Shown here: positions 33,575 to 41,559 of the stretch, piece by piece
How the letters are laid out: each line of letters starts with the position of its first letter
How positions within the stretch are numbered: the stretch's first letter is position 1
Assembly (NCBI GenBank): GCA_965267485.1
Contig: OZ254080.1
Location: 3,534,001 to 3,598,000 of the forward strand
Direction of reading: 5' to 3'
Origin: JANQJA01 sp965267485
Lineage (GTDB): Bacteria; Pseudomonadota; Gammaproteobacteria; Pseudomonadales; Azotimanducaceae
Length of the DNA: 64,000 nt
Notes under the pieces: generated by a model
What the model was told of the DNA's origin: nothing
Database searches by the model: none
Seen by the model: the letters and a program-made list of their open reading frames with translations, nothing else
Program-made: the position numbers and the translations under genes

Positions 33575-33994
33575 TTAGCCGTCGAGCGTGTCGAGTGCCT
33601 TCTGGAAGCGGTTGGCGTGGCTGCGCTCAGCCTTCGCGAGCGTTTCGAACCAGTCGGCGATTTCGTCGAAGCCTTCGTCGCGCGCGGTCGCGGCCATCCC
33701 CGGGTACATGTCGGTGTACTCGTGCGTTTCGCCAGCAATCGCTGCCTTCAGGTTGTTGCTGGTGTCGCCCATCGGGAGACCGGTCGCCGGGTCGCCGGAT
33801 TCCTCGAGGTATTCGAGGTGGCCGTGCGCGTGGCCGGTTTCGCCTTCGGCGGTGGAGCGGAATACGGCAGAAACGTCGTTGTAACCCTCAACGTCGGCCT
33901 TGGCGGCGAAGTACAGGTAACGACGGTTGGCCTGGGATTCGCCGGCGAAAGCGTCCTTCAGGTTCTGCTCGGTTTTGGTACCTTTCAATGACAT
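33575..33994 (-). CDS. Rubrerythrin (ferritin-like domain only)
   Basis: A 139-residue diiron protein of the rubrerythrin family, which reduces hydrogen peroxide. The four-helix-bundle ligands appear as NLKDAFAGESQANRRYLYFA, STAEGETGHAHGHLEYL, NLKAAIAGETHEYTDMY and FETLAKAERSHANRFQ, supplying the Glu and His residues for two irons. It lacks the C-terminal rubredoxin domain, so the Fe-S protein next to it may be its electron donor. A good Shine-Dalgarno (AAGGAG) lies 8 bp upstream of ATG, inside an inverted repeat described separately. It is the first gene of the operon. Confidence 0.92.
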   Translation of the reverse strand: MSLKGTKTEQNLKDAFAGESQANRRYLYFAAKADVEGYNDVSAVFRSTAEGETGHAHGHLEYLEESGDPATGLPMGDTSNNLKAAIAGETHEYTDMYPGMAATARDEGFDEIADWFETLAKAERSHANRFQKALDTLDG

Positions 33995-34004
33995 AGCTAT
34001 CTCT

Positions 34005-34032
34005 CCTTAATCCTTGAATACCCCTATTAAGG
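34005..34032 (-). promoter_or_regulatory. Inverted repeat overlapping the rubrerythrin ribosome-binding site
   Basis: CCTTAAT (34005-34011) and ATTAAGG (34026-34032) are perfect 7-bp inverted arms 14 bp apart. The gene-proximal arm covers the AAGGAG Shine-Dalgarno. It could be a regulator operator (an iron- or redox-responsive one would suit the operon) or an RNA hairpin that masks the ribosome-binding site. There is no experimental basis in the sequence to choose, so the call is tentative. Confidence 0.35.
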
Positions 34033-34115
34033 GAGAGAGCACTGTAAGAGGGTGCCTTCAAGGGATCAAATGAATCTTTTCGCTCACGATGATCGTCTGA
34101 ATCGATCAAGAAATG

Positions 34116-34967
34116 CTAGCCGCAGACCTCTGCCTTGTAGGCCTGAAAGAGATCATCGACCTGTTGCCAGAGTGCACCGGCAGCACCGTTGCCGACGGGT
34201 TTGCCGTCGAGTTCGCCGACCGGCCAGATCTCGTGGCCTGAGGATGAAATCATGACCTCGTCCGCGGCCTCGAGTTCCGCGACGGTGATTTCACGTTCTT
34301 CGAGTTCAACGCCGTTGTCCTGGCAAAGTTCGACAATCAGGTCGCGCGTGATGCCGTGCAGCAACAGGTTGCTCTTGGGGGGCGTGACGAGCTTGCCGTC
34401 GAGCGCGATGAAGACGTTCGCCGCGGTGGACTCGGTGACGAGACCGTCTCGCACGAGAATGGCGTCATCGTAGCCATTGGCGATGGCCTCGTTCTTGAGC
34501 ATGCCGGCGGCGATCAGACTGACCGACTTGATGTGGCCCCGAGACCAGCGGAAGTCGTCCATCACCGTTGCGCGATACGGCCGGATCGACTCGCGCGACA
34601 GAATCGGCGCATGCCAGGCCATGACCAGGACGGTCGGCTCAGCGTTTGCCGGGTATTCATGACTGCGAATCTCAGCCACGCCACGCGTGACCTGAACATA
34701 GACATACGCCGGGGACTCGGCACAACGTTCCACGGCATCGTGGATCAGCTTGGTCCATGCGGCATCGTCCATCGGGTTTCGGATGCGGATTTCGTCCAGG
34801 CTGGCACCGAGACGCTTCAGGTGCCGCTCGAGCGTGAACGGCTTGCCCTGATAGGCCGGGATAACCTCGTAGACCCCGTCGCCGAACATGAAGCCCCGGT
34901 CGAGGACCGAAACCCGTGCGTCGTTCGGGGCCTGCCAGACCCCGTTGAGACAGGCGACGGCGGGCAT
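34116..34967 (-). CDS. dat: D-amino acid transaminase (class IV PLP aminotransferase)
   Basis: A 283-residue fold-type IV aminotransferase. The N-terminal VSVLDRGFMFGDGVYEVIPA is typical of D-alanine aminotransferases, and the PLP lysine is Lys147 in WSRGHIKSVSLIAAGML. The conserved VTESTAANVFIALDGKLVTP and LLLHGITRDLIVELCQDNG follow. It makes D-glutamate or D-alanine from 2-oxo acids. The distinction from branched-chain aminotransferase rests on length (IlvE is about 309) and the DRGFMFGDGVYE motif. It lies 7 bp downstream of the small SutA-like gene. Confidence 0.86.
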   Translation of the reverse strand: MPAVACLNGVWQAPNDARVSVLDRGFMFGDGVYEVIPAYQGKPFTLERHLKRLGASLDEIRIRNPMDDAAWTKLIHDAVERCAESPAYVYVQVTRGVAEIRSHEYPANAEPTVLVMAWHAPILSRESIRPYRATVMDDFRWSRGHIKSVSLIAAGMLKNEAIANGYDDAILVRDGLVTESTAANVFIALDGKLVTPPKSNLLLHGITRDLIVELCQDNGVELEEREITVAELEAADEVMISSSGHEIWPVGELDGKPVGNGAAGALWQQVDDLFQAYKAEVCG

Positions 34968-34974
34968 TGGCGGG

Positions 34975-35133
34975 CTACTTCTTCGCGGTTTTCTTCATGC
35001 GCGATTCCTTGGGCTTGACGCCGGAAACGCCGTTTTCGATCTGTTCGATCTTGCCGCCATTCTTCAGGAACGCTTCGACGTCTTCTTCGAGACGGGCGCG
35101 GGGACCAGCTTTGCTGATGGACTTGTCTTTCAC
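34975..35133 (-). CDS. 52-residue SutA-like small protein
   Basis: A very small basic protein. The start is GTG, chosen because AAGGAG lies 8 bp upstream (GGAATAAGGAGTTCATCGTG); a longer in-frame reading frame has no such signal. The sequence RLEEDVEAFLKNGGKIEQIE closely resembles the C-terminal motif of Pseudomonas SutA, an RNA-polymerase-binding regulator of slow growth (motif there: EEFLSRGGKVQEIEPN), followed by a Lys-rich tail. SutA itself is about twice as long, with an acidic N-terminus not found here. Role in transcription is therefore an inference. It is transcribed with the dat gene. Confidence 0.6.
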   Translation of the reverse strand: MKDKSISKAGPRARLEEDVEAFLKNGGKIEQIENGVSGVKPKESRMKKTAKK

Positions 35134-35345
35134 GATGAACTCCTTATTCCGTTTAGGACAAGACACCGCAGGCGAGCGAATTCGCGGGGATTCAATTCCG
35201 AAATTGTGCTGTGAGAAGCGGTGTCGCGGCGAGAGATGAACAACATCACGGACGGATGGTACGCGAATCCGAGCCGCAAAGCGAGTCAGCGCTAACCTCA
35301 CCCCGCCGCCACCGCAGCCTCTGCGCCCGCCCCGCCGCCAATCGC

Positions 35346-35536
35346 GGGAGCATTGGGGTCAGGAGCATTGGGGTCAGAGTCGGGAGCATTGGGGTCAGAG
35401 TCGGGGGTCAGAGTCGGGGGTCTGACCCTGGGGTGGCACTGGGGTCTGACCCTGGGGTCTGACCCTGGGGTGGCACTGGGGTCTGACCCTGGGGTCTGAC
35501 CCCGGGGTGGCACTGGGGTCTGACCCCGGGGTGGGG
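35346..35536. repeat. Dispersed GGGGTCTGACCC-type intergenic repeat array, copy 3
   Basis: About 190 bp built from interlocking units: GGAGCATTGGGGTCAGAGTC at the left, then GGGGTCTGACCCTGGGGTGGCACT-type units to the right. The right part shares the GGGGTCTGACCC-TGGCACT unit with the array near 10.9 kb, but spacing here is irregular (24 bp alternating with shorter steps). It ends directly at a rho-independent terminator. No gene lies in this stretch. Confidence 0.85.
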
Positions 35537-35537
35537 C

Positions 35538-35567
35538 AAAAAAAGGCGCCCGGTGGGCGCCTTTTTT
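35538..35567. terminator. Bidirectional rho-independent terminator
   Basis: Perfect hairpin GGCGCCC-GGT-GGGCGCC flanked by seven A on one side and six T on the other, so it works in both directions. It lies 12 bp beyond the stop of the aldehyde dehydrogenase gene (minus strand) and also shields that gene from transcription out of the repeat array. Confidence 0.92.
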
Positions 35568-35579
35568 GGATGGGTCGCG

Positions 35580-37010
35580 TCAGGCGACTTTGGGTACGAA
35601 GACCGATTTCACCTCGAGGAACTCCTCGAAGCCATACTCACCCCATTCGCGGCCGTTGCCAGACTGCTTGTAGCCACCGAAGGGGGCGCCGAAATCAGGG
35701 CCGGAGCCATTCACGTGGACGTTACCGCTGCGAATCTGTGCGGCGACTTCCATCGCGTGATCCACATCACCGGACTGCACATAGCCCGAGAGGCCATAAG
35801 GCGTGTCGTTGGCGATGCGGATCGCTTCTTCCTCGGATTCGTAAGGCAGAATCGAGAGTACCGGCCCGAAGATCTCCTCGCGGGCGATGGTCATGTCGTT
35901 GGACACGTTGCCAAACACCGTGGGCTTCACGAAGTAGCCGCGGTTCATGCCATCCGGGCGGCCCGTACCGCCGGCAACCAGCGTCGCGCCTTCGTCAATG
36001 CCCTTCTGGATCAGCGCCTGGATCTTGTCGAACTGCGTTTCATTGACGACGGGACCGATGGTTGTACCCTCTGCGAACGGATCGCCGGGCTTCACGCCTT
36101 CTGCGGCGGCCTTGGCGATCTCAAGGGCTTCGTCGTGAGACTTCGCCGGCACCAGCATGCGGGTCGGCGCATTGCAGGACTGGCCAGAGTTGGTGAAACA
36201 CTGTGTCACACCGGATGCCACCGCGGCTTTCAGATCTGCATCCTCGAGGATGATGTTTGCCGACTTGCCGCCGAGTTCCTGCGCAACACGCTTGACCGTC
36301 GGTGCTGCGGCCTTGGCGACCTCGACACCTGCCCGGGTTGAGCCCGTAAACGACATCATGTCGACATCCGGATGCGAGGACAGCGCCGCACCCACACTCG
36401 GGCCGTCACCGTTGACAAGATTGAAGACGCCCTTGGGCACGCCTGCCGCATCGAGCACCTCGGCAAGAATCATCGCGTTGATTGGCGCGACCTCACTCGG
36501 CTTCAGCACAACCGAGCAGCCTGCTGCGATGGCCGGCCCGACCTTGCAGGAAATCTGGTTGATCGGCCAGTTCCACGGTGTGATCAGTCCGCAGACACCC
36601 ACCGGTTCCCGACGCAGTACATAGTTGCCCTTGCGTTCCTCGAACGCATAGTTCTTGAGGATCTCCATGACCGTGGCGAAGTGGCCCTGCCCCGTTGCCG
36701 CCTGTGCGGCCTTGGACAGCCAGATCGGCGCGCCCATCTCGGTCGAGATGACCTGGGCGATGTCGTCGTAGCGCTTCTGGTACTCACCGAGGATCGCACC
36801 GAGCAGTTCCACACGCTCGGCGACCGTGGTCTTCGAGAACGATTCGAACGCCGTCTTGGCGGCTGCGACGGCCTTGTCGACGTCGGCAGCGGAGCCCATG
36901 CTGATCTTCGCAAACGGCTCTTCGGTCGTCGGGTTGATCACGTCGAGCGTGGCGGGCTGAACCGGGTCGACCCATTCGCCGTTGATGTAAAACTTGAGGT
37001 ATTCCTGCAT
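35580..37010 (-). CDS. NAD(P)-dependent aldehyde dehydrogenase family protein
   Basis: A 476-residue aldehyde dehydrogenase. The catalytic Cys279 lies in CFTNSGQSCNAPTRM, Glu245 in VAQELGGKSANI, and the oxyanion Asn147 in LITPWNWP. FTGSTRAGVEVAKAA (NAD-binding) and EEIFGPVLSILPYESEEEAI follow. It oxidises aldehydes to acids. The substrate is unknown; general broad-specificity ALDHs of this length (ALDH2/DhaS-like) are common. It stands alone and is followed by a strong terminator. Confidence 0.9.
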   Translation of the reverse strand: MQEYLKFYINGEWVDPVQPATLDVINPTTEEPFAKISMGSAADVDKAVAAAKTAFESFSKTTVAERVELLGAILGEYQKRYDDIAQVISTEMGAPIWLSKAAQAATGQGHFATVMEILKNYAFEERKGNYVLRREPVGVCGLITPWNWPINQISCKVGPAIAAGCSVVLKPSEVAPINAMILAEVLDAAGVPKGVFNLVNGDGPSVGAALSSHPDVDMMSFTGSTRAGVEVAKAAAPTVKRVAQELGGKSANIILEDADLKAAVASGVTQCFTNSGQSCNAPTRMLVPAKSHDEALEIAKAAAEGVKPGDPFAEGTTIGPVVNETQFDKIQALIQKGIDEGATLVAGGTGRPDGMNRGYFVKPTVFGNVSNDMTIAREEIFGPVLSILPYESEEEAIRIANDTPYGLSGYVQSGDVDHAMEVAAQIRSGNVHVNGSGPDFGAPFGGYKQSGNGREWGEYGFEEFLEVKSVFVPKVA

Positions 37011-37224
37011 CGTTTGGTCTCTGCTTGTGTTGGAAATAGCGTCGCGTTGCCGCGGGAGACGTAACGCTACAAAGATGCCCCGGGGGTGTCAAGAAGCCAA
37101 ATCAGCTTAAAAATCAATATCTTGCGAAGGAGGTCAGCACACCTCAACGGGGCCGTTGAACGACTGTCTATCCGTCCGCGTATACGATGGGAGGGCGGAA
37201 AAAGCGAACCCCTCGCATCACCGC

Positions 37225-37230
37225 TATACT
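37225..37230 (+). promoter_or_regulatory. Possible sigma-70 -10 element for the cupredoxin operon
   Basis: TATACT sits 30 bp before the ATG of the cupredoxin gene in the 250-bp divergent region, which otherwise shows nothing recognisable. A matching -35 box is poor, so this is only a candidate. Confidence 0.3.
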
Positions 37231-37260
37231 GAACCGTACTCACCCTGACGTTCTCGAACC

Positions 37261-37941
37261 ATGTCTACCGCCATGCTGCAACGCACCGCACGCCTCACGC
37301 TCGCCCTGACCCTGCTCTCGACGTCCTGGGCGCTCGGCGCCAGCCCGCTGACCTTCCGGTTCGAGTCCAGCGGCGGAGCGCCCGTCAGCGATGTGGTGTT
37401 GACGGCCGGAGGGCCAGCGCCCACGTCAGCGGCCACCATGGCCATCATGGATCAGCAGGACAAGGCATTTCGCCCGTACGTGCTACCGGTTCGCGTTGGC
37501 ACCGAGGTCTCGTTCCCCAACAGCGACCAGATTCGCCACCACGTGTACTCGTTCTCGGCCGCGAAGCGATTCGAAATCCGCCTGTACCACGGCGAGCCCG
37601 GCGAGGCGGTGGTGTTCGACGAACCCGGTGTTGCGGCGCTTGGCTGCAATATCCACGACAACATGGTCGGATTCATCTACGTCACCGACCAGGCCCATTT
37701 CGGCAAGTCAGATGGCACCGGCGAAGTCACGCTGGACCTTCCCGACGAGGTTCGCCGCATCAACGTCTGGCACCCTGATCTCTCCTTCGATTCCAGCAAG
37801 GTCCTGTCGCTGTCACTGGCCGAGATTGCTCGCGATGGCGATGTGTACGTCATCAATCTGGGCATCGCGACGCCCGATCCCGATCCACAGGCAATCGACC
37901 CCGCGGACACGGGTCGATTCCAGCAGTTCCTGCCCGACTGA
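37261..37941 (+). CDS. Methylamine utilization-type cupredoxin (periplasmic)
   Basis: A 226-residue exported protein (signal cleavage near ALG-AS, residue 27) of the family annotated as methylamine utilization protein. A plastocyanin-like copper site is visible as NSDQIRHHVYSF (His93/94), then GCNIHDNMVGFIY with Cys129, His132 and Met135. This supports a type 1 copper fold and electron transfer or copper handling in the periplasm. No methylamine dehydrogenase genes are near, so that family name should not be read as function. Its gene starts a plus-strand run into the EAL protein (6 bp gap). Confidence 0.83.
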   Translation: MSTAMLQRTARLTLALTLLSTSWALGASPLTFRFESSGGAPVSDVVLTAGGPAPTSAATMAIMDQQDKAFRPYVLPVRVGTEVSFPNSDQIRHHVYSFSAAKRFEIRLYHGEPGEAVVFDEPGVAALGCNIHDNMVGFIYVTDQAHFGKSDGTGEVTLDLPDEVRRINVWHPDLSFDSSKVLSLSLAEIARDGDVYVINLGIATPDPDPQAIDPADTGRFQQFLPD

Positions 37942-37947
37942 TCCGAC

Positions 37948-40287
37948 ATGGGCTCTCTTCGCAATCAGGTACTCGGGCTCGTCGTCGGGCTCGTCGTGCT
38001 GACGTCGGCGACGACACTGTCCCTCTTCTGGTTCGATACGAGCGAGTTCACGCGAACGACTGTGGCACGCGAATTCACGAGCGCGACAGGATCCTTCCAG
38101 CAGTTGCTGGCTTCGAGGGAACGACAGCTCGTCAATTCAGCGGAGTTGCTCACGGCGGACTTCGGCTTCAAGCAGGCCGTCGCCACCCGGGATGGCCCGA
38201 CAATTCAGTCCGCACTGCTCAATCACGGCAGCCGGGTCGATGCCAATCTCATGTTCGTGACCGATCTGCGGGGCCAGCTGATCGCGTCGACGCACAACGA
38301 TCTGCCGCCCGGCAGCCCGCTGCCATTTCCCGAGGTTCTCGCGGCCGCGGCCGCCGAAGGGAACTCGATCTCGCTGGTCGATTTCGGGAATGTGCTCTAC
38401 CAGCTGGTTGTACTGCCAATTCGCGCACCACGCCCCATCGCGTTCGCCGCGGTCGGGTTTCAGTTTGACGAAACGGTGGCCATGGAACTCAGGCGCCTCA
38501 CCGGGCTCGAGGTCACGATCACCACAGGATCGAATCCGACGCGCATCATCAGCACGCTGGAACAGGACGATCTGCAGCAGGCGCTCAGCGCGCCGAAACA
38601 GGTGGACCCGATGTTCGGGCTGCCGTTCGTCGATATCTCGCAGTTCGTGAGTCTTCGGCAACCGCTGACCGACGAGCAGGCCGGTGCCGGAACCCTGATT
38701 CTCTCGGCGAGAATCAGCGATCAATTCAACGCGTTCATCAAACTCAGGGATGAGGTCTTTCTGGCCTGTCTCGTTGTACTGCTTGCGGCGATCATCGGGG
38801 CATCGCTGTTCGCGAACAATATCACCCGCCCCCTCAACAGACTCGTTACCACCTCTATGCGAATGGCTCGCGGGAATTACGACGTCGAGCCGGTCGATAC
38901 CGGCCGATCCCGCGAGGTCGGCGCCCTGTTCCAGGCGTTCAGCGTTATGGGCCACGACATCAGGGAGCGGGAGGAACTGATCCGTTGGCAGGCGGAACAC
39001 GATGAACTGACCGGCTTGCTCACACGACAGAAGACCGTCGAGCGAATGGCGAGCGAGATCCTCGACTCGGATCAGGCGGCGGTGGTGATTGCCTTCGCGA
39101 TCGACGGCTTGCGCGACATCAGTGACGCGCTTGGCCCGGATGTCGCAGACGAGTTCCTGCGCATTTTCGGCGACAGGCTCAAACGATCGCCGTCGGCCAT
39201 CATCGGCTCTCGCCTCGCCACCAACGAATTTGCACAGGTCGTGATGCTGCGCCGTCATGAGGAGTCGCCGGAGTCGGTTTGCCAGTACGCACTCGAATCA
39301 TTGCAGCGACCGATCCAGATTCAGGACATGGCACTCCGCAGAACGATTCGTGCAGGCTATGCGGTTGCCCCGGATGACGGCGAGAGTCCAGAGGTGCTGC
39401 TGAAGCGCGCGTCTATCGCGGTCGAGCGGGCTCGTCAGGAGCAGGTACTGATCCGGTCGTACCAGGAAGGCGAAGAGGAAGAGCAGGTTCGACGGCTCAG
39501 GATCATCAACGAACTCAAGGCCGCGCTCATTGCCGACGATGGCCAGTTGTTCATGGTCTATCAGCCAAAGCTGAACCTGCGCACCGGCCGCGTCGACAAG
39601 CTCGAGGCACTGATCCGCTGGATCCACCCCGAACTCGGCTTCATCTCACCCGAACTCTTCATCGCACTGGCCGAGCAGTCGAGCCTCATCCTCGAATTGA
39701 CGCAGTGGGTGACCGAAACCGTCATCCGGCAGCGCGCCGCGTGGCAATCGTCGTACCCTGACCTTCAGATTGCGATCAACGTCTCGGCGCAGGACCTCGA
39801 ACAGGAGAGCCTCGTCGACAGTGTCATGACGCGCCTGAATGAGCACGAGCTCGAGCCGTCGTCACTCTGTTTCGAGATGACCGAACGCGACGTGATGAAC
39901 AACGCCGACCGCACCGCCAAGACGATGCGGGAGCTCCGCGCCCTCGGTTTCGAGATCTCCGTCGATGACTACGGTATCGGCCAGTCTTCGCTGTCGAAGC
40001 TCAAGCAGTTGCCGGTGGATGAGATCAAGATCGACAAGCTGTTCATCATGACGCTCGAGGAATCGGAAGGTGACCGGGCGATCGCAGAATCGACGATCGA
40101 ACTCGGGCACAAGTTCGGGCTCACGGTCATCGCCGAGGGCGTTGAATCCGCTGGCGCTATCGAGATTCTCGCGGAGTACGGTTGCGACTACGTTCAGGGC
40201 TATCACCTCAGCAAGCCGTTGCCGCCCGACGAACTGAACACATGGCTTCAGGAATACAAAGATGCAAGGAGGGTCGCCAGCCAATGA
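37948..40287 (+). CDS. Membrane sensor EAL phosphodiesterase with degenerate GGDEF
   Basis: A 779-residue c-di-GMP protein. TM1 is near residues 8-26, followed by a periplasmic double-CACHE-like sensor (about 30-260). TM2 and HAMP lie near 265-335. The GGDEF region starts HDELTGLLTRQKTVERM (about 351) but the signature reads ATNEF, so cyclase activity is unlikely. The EAL domain is intact: KLEALIRW (about 550), INVSAQDL, FEMTERDVMN, SVDDYGIGQSSLSKLK, EIKIDKLFI and VIAEGVES. It should hydrolyse c-di-GMP in response to a periplasmic signal. The neighbouring periplasmic cupredoxin (6 bp upstream) and lipoprotein globin suggest a copper or redox signal; that is inference. Confidence 0.88.
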   Translation: MGSLRNQVLGLVVGLVVLTSATTLSLFWFDTSEFTRTTVAREFTSATGSFQQLLASRERQLVNSAELLTADFGFKQAVATRDGPTIQSALLNHGSRVDANLMFVTDLRGQLIASTHNDLPPGSPLPFPEVLAAAAAEGNSISLVDFGNVLYQLVVLPIRAPRPIAFAAVGFQFDETVAMELRRLTGLEVTITTGSNPTRIISTLEQDDLQQALSAPKQVDPMFGLPFVDISQFVSLRQPLTDEQAGAGTLILSARISDQFNAFIKLRDEVFLACLVVLLAAIIGASLFANNITRPLNRLVTTSMRMARGNYDVEPVDTGRSREVGALFQAFSVMGHDIREREELIRWQAEHDELTGLLTRQKTVERMASEILDSDQAAVVIAFAIDGLRDISDALGPDVADEFLRIFGDRLKRSPSAIIGSRLATNEFAQVVMLRRHEESPESVCQYALESLQRPIQIQDMALRRTIRAGYAVAPDDGESPEVLLKRASIAVERARQEQVLIRSYQEGEEEEQVRRLRIINELKAALIADDGQLFMVYQPKLNLRTGRVDKLEALIRWIHPELGFISPELFIALAEQSSLILELTQWVTETVIRQRAAWQSSYPDLQIAINVSAQDLEQESLVDSVMTRLNEHELEPSSLCFEMTERDVMNNADRTAKTMRELRALGFEISVDDYGIGQSSLSKLKQLPVDEIKIDKLFIMTLEESEGDRAIAESTIELGHKFGLTVIAEGVESAGAIEILAEYGCDYVQGYHLSKPLPPDELNTWLQEYKDARRVASQ

Positions 40288-41126
40288 TGAGTAGATTCCT
40301 CGCAGCCGCGGTCTGCGCCATGCTGCCGGTCAGTGGTGCAATGGCCGCCGATGGCAAGCTCCTCGGAACCCCCGCTGTTACCCAGGTGGAGGGGACAGGC
40401 GGTACCGGGGTCGTGCCCTGGGCCATTCTCGCCGGCTACGACACCGATGAGCAGGTCGCCGTGTCTTCGTTTGCGACCGCCGTCAACGTCGACGACTTTC
40501 GCCTTCGCGTCTACGGCGCCGCTCTCAGCGTCAGCGACCGACTGGAACTGAGCGTCGCGCATCAGGACATCGAGGTCGTGCCGCTCGGCGTCGACATCGA
40601 ACAATCCGTCATCGGTGCCAAACTCAAACTTGCTGGCGATCTGCTCTACACCTCCCTGCCCCAGATCAGCGCGGGACTGCAGTACAAGCGCCTCGATGAT
40701 CCTTCTGTACCGTTCCTGCTCGGCGCGCGCGACGATGCCGGTATCGACTATTACGTCGCCGCCAGTCGCCTCAACCTTGGCGCCGTCTTCGGCTACAACC
40801 TGCTCTGGAATGTCACCGCGAGAGCCACGCGCGCAAACCAGAACGGACTGCTCGGCCATGGCGGCGACCTGAACGACGACTACGAGATCATGCTCGAAGG
40901 CTCGGCTGCAGTGTTGCTGAACCGACATCTCGCTGTCGGATTCGACCTGAGGGGCAAACCGGACAACCTGTCGTCGGTACCGGAAGATCGCTGGGCCGAT
41001 ATCTTCGTCGCCTGGTTCCCGAACAAGCACATCAACGTCACGGCCGCCTGGGCCGATCTCGGCAACATCGCCGGCCTGCCCGACCAGCGCGGCGTGTACG
41101 TATCACTAACGGGGTACCTTCGATGA
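40284..41126 (+). CDS. DUF3034 family exported protein
   Basis: A 280-residue protein with signal peptide (cleavage near AMA-AD) of the DUF3034 family, which looks like a small outer-membrane barrel: repeated amphipathic strands (AVSSFATAVNVDDFRLRVYG, LDIEQSVIGAKLKLAGDL-like) and a C-terminal strand GVYVSLTGYLR. I chose the ATG that overlaps the TGA stop of the EAL gene (ATGA) and gives the signal sequence MMSRFLAAAVCAMLP; longer frames start inside the EAL gene. The function is unknown. The stop overlaps the globin gene start, so cupredoxin, EAL, DUF3034 and globin are one translationally coupled operon. Confidence 0.83.
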   Translation: MMSRFLAAAVCAMLPVSGAMAADGKLLGTPAVTQVEGTGGTGVVPWAILAGYDTDEQVAVSSFATAVNVDDFRLRVYGAALSVSDRLELSVAHQDIEVVPLGVDIEQSVIGAKLKLAGDLLYTSLPQISAGLQYKRLDDPSVPFLLGARDDAGIDYYVAASRLNLGAVFGYNLLWNVTARATRANQNGLLGHGGDLNDDYEIMLEGSAAVLLNRHLAVGFDLRGKPDNLSSVPEDRWADIFVAWFPNKHINVTAAWADLGNIAGLPDQRGVYVSLTGYLR

Positions 41127-41557
41127 ACAATCCAGTGAAAGCGGCGGCGCTCGTGCTGCTCGCGCTGCTGGCGACCAGCTGCGCCAACGCGCCTCTCGAC
41201 AGTGATGACCTGTATCGCGATCTCGGCGGAAGGGAAGGAATCGATCGCATCACGGGTCGCTTCATCGCGGGGATCGGCGAAGACCCGGAGATTCGCCCGT
41301 TCTTCCTGCACTCGAACCTCGAGAGATTCCACCGCATGATCGGCGATCACCTCTGCGACGTCTCCGGCGGCCCATGCGACTACGACGGCGACAAGATGGT
41401 CGAGACGCACATCGGCATGGAGATCAATGAAGCGCAATTCAATCGCGTCGTCGAACTCTTGATTGACGCGATGCGCGCCGAAGACATTCCGTATCCCGTT
41501 CAGAACCGGCTGCTGGCGAAACTCGCACCCCTGCGGGGAGACATCATCTACCGCTAG
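41123..41557 (+). CDS. Group 1 truncated hemoglobin with lipoprotein signal
   Basis: A 144-residue truncated globin preceded by a lipobox (LLATSC, Cys20), so it is predicted to be lipidated and held in the envelope; most truncated globins are cytoplasmic. The globin part runs from LYRDLGGREGIDRITGRF through EDPEIRPFFLHSNLERFHRM to DKMVETHIGMEINEAQFNRV, with the proximal heme His96. The B10 Tyr common in oxygen/NO-reactive truncated globins is Ile48 in my alignment, implying different ligand chemistry. The gene overlaps DUF3034 by 4 bp and is 2 bp before rluA-like. Confidence 0.82.
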   Translation: MNNPVKAAALVLLALLATSCANAPLDSDDLYRDLGGREGIDRITGRFIAGIGEDPEIRPFFLHSNLERFHRMIGDHLCDVSGGPCDYDGDKMVETHIGMEINEAQFNRVVELLIDAMRAEDIPYPVQNRLLAKLAPLRGDIIYR

Positions 41558-41559
41558 CG

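Noticed and set aside
38137..39258. A 373-codon minus-strand frame opposite the EAL gene
   Set aside because: Shadow frame of a well-supported plus-strand c-di-GMP protein.
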